Origin: JAHRVQ01 sp051278195
GTDB lineage: Bacteria; Pseudomonadota; Gammaproteobacteria; Pseudomonadales; Azotimanducaceae
Length of the DNA: 64,000 nt
Assembly (NCBI GenBank): GCA_051278195.1
Contig: JBNMQM010000008.1
Span: 27,713-91,712, forward strand
Direction: 5' to 3'
Shown here: in pieces, positions 62,345-64,000 of the stretch
Numbering within the stretch: the first letter of the stretch is position 1
How the letters are laid out: each line of letters opens with the position of its first letter
Program-made: the position numbers and the translations under genes
Notes under the pieces: model-generated
Seen by the model: only the letters and a program-made list of their open reading frames with translations
Databases searched by the model: none
What the model was told of the DNA's origin: nothing

Positions 62345-64000
62345 TCAAACGAGACCGCGATTTCGCATCAGTGGTTCAACGTTGGGTTCTCTGCCTTTGA
62401 AGCGCCGATAGAGATCCATAGGATCTTCGGTACCACCTTTCTCCAGAATATTTTCCCTGAATGATTTTGCGGTATCCGCATCAAAGAGCCCGTTCTTCTT
62501 GAATTCTTCGAATGCATCAGCATCCAAAACCGCAGCCCAGATGTAGGCATAATAGCCAGCTGAGTACGCGCCTGAAAAAATATGTTGGAAATAGCTGGAC
62601 CGATAGCGGGGCGCAACTGAGTCGATGAGTCCGATGTGCTTCATTGCCTTCGCTTCTAGTGTTTCCGCGTCGGTCTTCTCTCCTGCCTTAACATCATGCC
62701 AGTCTAGATCCAGATAGGATGCCGCAAGGTACTCCGTGGTGGCAAAGCCTTGATTGAATGTCTGACTGTCGATGATTTTCTCGATTAACTCATCGGGAAT
62801 AACGTCGCCGGTCTCAAAGTGGTGTGCATAATTTCTTAGTACTTCTGGCTCGATAGCCCAATGCTCCATGATTTGTGACGGTAGTTCGACAAAATCGCGT
62901 TTCACTGCTGTACCTGACAGGCTCCTGTAGGTCACATTGCTTAAAAGACCATGAAGCCCATGGCCGAATTCGTGAAACAGTGTGCGGACTTCCTCTCGCG
63001 TTAACAGGCAAGGCGACCCCGGTGGAAAGTTACAGGTATTGAGAATGATTGGATAGGTACTACCTTCGTGGCGTTTTTGACTACGGAAAGCATTCATCCA
63101 TGCGCCGGCCTTTTTTGAAGGTCGTAAGAAGTAGTCGGTAATAAATAGACCGACCAGACTTCCATTGGCTTCTTTGACTTCGAAAGCCTTCACGCTGGGG
63201 TGATACAGCGGCAAGCCTTCTACCTCGTGAAAAGTGATGCCGTAGAGGTTAGTTGCAACTTGAAACGCTCCATTGCGGACGCGTTCCAATTCAAAATAGG
63301 GTTTTAGTGATTCAGCATCGAGATCGAAGCGAGCATGACGTTCTTTTTCAGAGTAGTGCCACCAGTCCCATGGTGCCAATTGGAAGTTGCCACCGTCTGC
63401 TTGAATATTGGTCTGGAGCGTTTCAGCTTCTTCTCCAATGCGGGTTCTAGCTGGTGCCCAGATGCTGTCGAGTAGCTGGTTCACTTGAGCAGGCGTCTTG
63501 GCCATTCGGTCGTCCAAGACAAAGTCTGCATGGGTCTGATAGCCCATAAGCTCTGCGCGTTCGGCGCGTAGTCCGGCGATATTTTCGGCAATTTTTTTAT
63601 TGTCGTGCTGATTGTTTTGATTGCTGCAGTGGGTGTAGGCGAGCCACATACGTTCGCGCAAATCGCGCCGTTCAGAATAGGTCATAAAAGGTGTGAATGA
63701 GGATCTTGATATTGTAAATATGTACTGGCCATCCTGACCACGATTACTCGCTTCTGCTGCGGCTGCTTTGCAGACCGACAGCGGTAGCCCATCAAGATCG
63801 GCATCGTCTAACACTAACTCAAACCCATTGCTGTCCAGGAGGACGTTTTGGCCGAAGCTGGTTTGTAAGCTGGCAAGTTCAGTATCGATCGCCTGTATGC
63901 GAGTAGCATGACCGGCGTCAAGATCGGCGCCCATCCTCACCATGCGATTATGGATCTCGCGTAGCAATTGCTGTTGTTCACCTTTCAGATCAGACAGTTC
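62345..64000 (-). CDS. dcp: M3-family metallopeptidase (Dcp-like), C-terminal part
   Basis: The minus strand is open from the right edge to a stop at 62345, giving 551 residues of a protein usually about 680 long; the N-terminus is outside. Zinc-binding FHEFGHGLHGLL, RDFVELPSQIMEHW and the C-terminal YRSSYFQHIFSGAYSAGYYAY are hallmark M3 motifs. They match peptidyl-dipeptidase Dcp somewhat better than oligopeptidase A (PrlC), but the two are close. It degrades peptides in the cytosol. Confidence 0.85.
   Translation of the reverse strand, partial: ELSDLKGEQQQLLREIHNRMVRMGADLDAGHATRIQAIDTELASLQTSFGQNVLLDSNGFELVLDDADLDGLPLSVCKAAAAEASNRGQDGQYIFTISRSSFTPFMTYSERRDLRERMWLAYTHCSNQNNQHDNKKIAENIAGLRAERAELMGYQTHADFVLDDRMAKTPAQVNQLLDSIWAPARTRIGEEAETLQTNIQADGGNFQLAPWDWWHYSEKERHARFDLDAESLKPYFELERVRNGAFQVATNLYGITFHEVEGLPLYHPSVKAFEVKEANGSLVGLFITDYFLRPSKKAGAWMNAFRSQKRHEGSTYPIILNTCNFPPGSPCLLTREEVRTLFHEFGHGLHGLLSNVTYRSLSGTAVKRDFVELPSQIMEHWAIEPEVLRNYAHHFETGDVIPDELIEKIIDSQTFNQGFATTEYLAASYLDLDWHDVKAGEKTDAETLEAKAMKHIGLIDSVAPRYRSSYFQHIFSGAYSAGYYAYIWAAVLDADAFEEFKKNGLFDADTAKSFRENILEKGGTEDPMDLYRRFKGREPNVEPLMRNRGLV

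Overview
The window looks like an ordinary chromosomal stretch of a free-living, probably marine, gammaproteobacterium with moderate G+C. The strongest evidence is the gene order aspS - yebC - ruvC - ruvA - ruvB - tolQ - tolR - tolA - tolB - pal - cpoB - queE - queC (49.5-60.3 kb), a classic gammaproteobacterial arrangement. It is supported by a MetR-type regulator, MiaE, an E. coli-like MsrA, an RhlB-like helicase, PrpE and a YdfG-type dehydrogenase. I saw no rRNA or tRNA gene, no CRISPR array, no prophage and no insertion sequence.

Layout. 0-8.2 kb: a truncated short-chain dehydrogenase, a PLP sulfur-amino-acid enzyme, purC, msrA, an enoyl-CoA hydratase, a decayed nhaD antiporter, an outer-membrane beta-barrel candidate, and the molybdenum cofactor pair moaB-moeA. 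8.2-13.9 kb: small hypotheticals, then a compact module of glycosyltransferase, methyltransferase and alpha-toroid protein, facing a second methyltransferase, and an HD-domain protein. 14-18.5 kb: metR, a repeat and terminator region with a candidate small RNA, then an operon of a two-TM protein, a metallo-beta-lactamase-fold hydrolase and a flavin-binding protein. 18.5-24.1 kb: a TauD-type dioxygenase, an alpha/beta hydrolase, a complete TRAP transporter and a sulfotransferase. 24.2-37.1 kb: mostly minus-strand operons of tightly packed genes (DUF2237-SDR-GNAT-zinc ribbon; epoxide hydrolase-argC-aminotransferase-DEAD helicase-cupin-FecR; esterase-miaE-glycosyltransferase). 37.2-45.7 kb: an alpha-methylacyl-CoA racemase, a basic protein behind a long structured leader, prpE-ydfG, a monooxygenase-fold protein, arsC, yihY-thioredoxin, and a LysE exporter. 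45.7-49 kb: proS, an HU-like protein, an HD-GYP protein. 49-64 kb: the aspS-ruv-tol-pal-que run, an NtrC-type regulator, a small gene with a sigma-54-like promoter, and a truncated M3 peptidase.

How it works together. Most genes are housekeeping: tRNA charging (proS, aspS) and modification (miaE, queE, queC), Holliday-junction processing (ruvABC), envelope integrity (Tol-Pal), cofactor and amino-acid synthesis (moaB, moeA, purC, argC). The accessory parts point to a heterotroph using small organic acids and acyl-CoAs (TakP-like TRAP system, prpE, racemase, enoyl-CoA hydratase).

The most unusual features are: short perfect tandem duplications, many starting at or just after stop codons; a minus-strand structured element with a 13-base perfect complement to the 16S rRNA 3' end but no ATG; a palindrome whose half-site is repeated over the yihY start codon; a structured leader before a very basic orphan protein; a sigma-54-like promoter next to an orphan NtrC-type activator; and the glycosyltransferase/methyltransferase/toroid module of unknown product. 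None is proven to be a new system from sequence alone.
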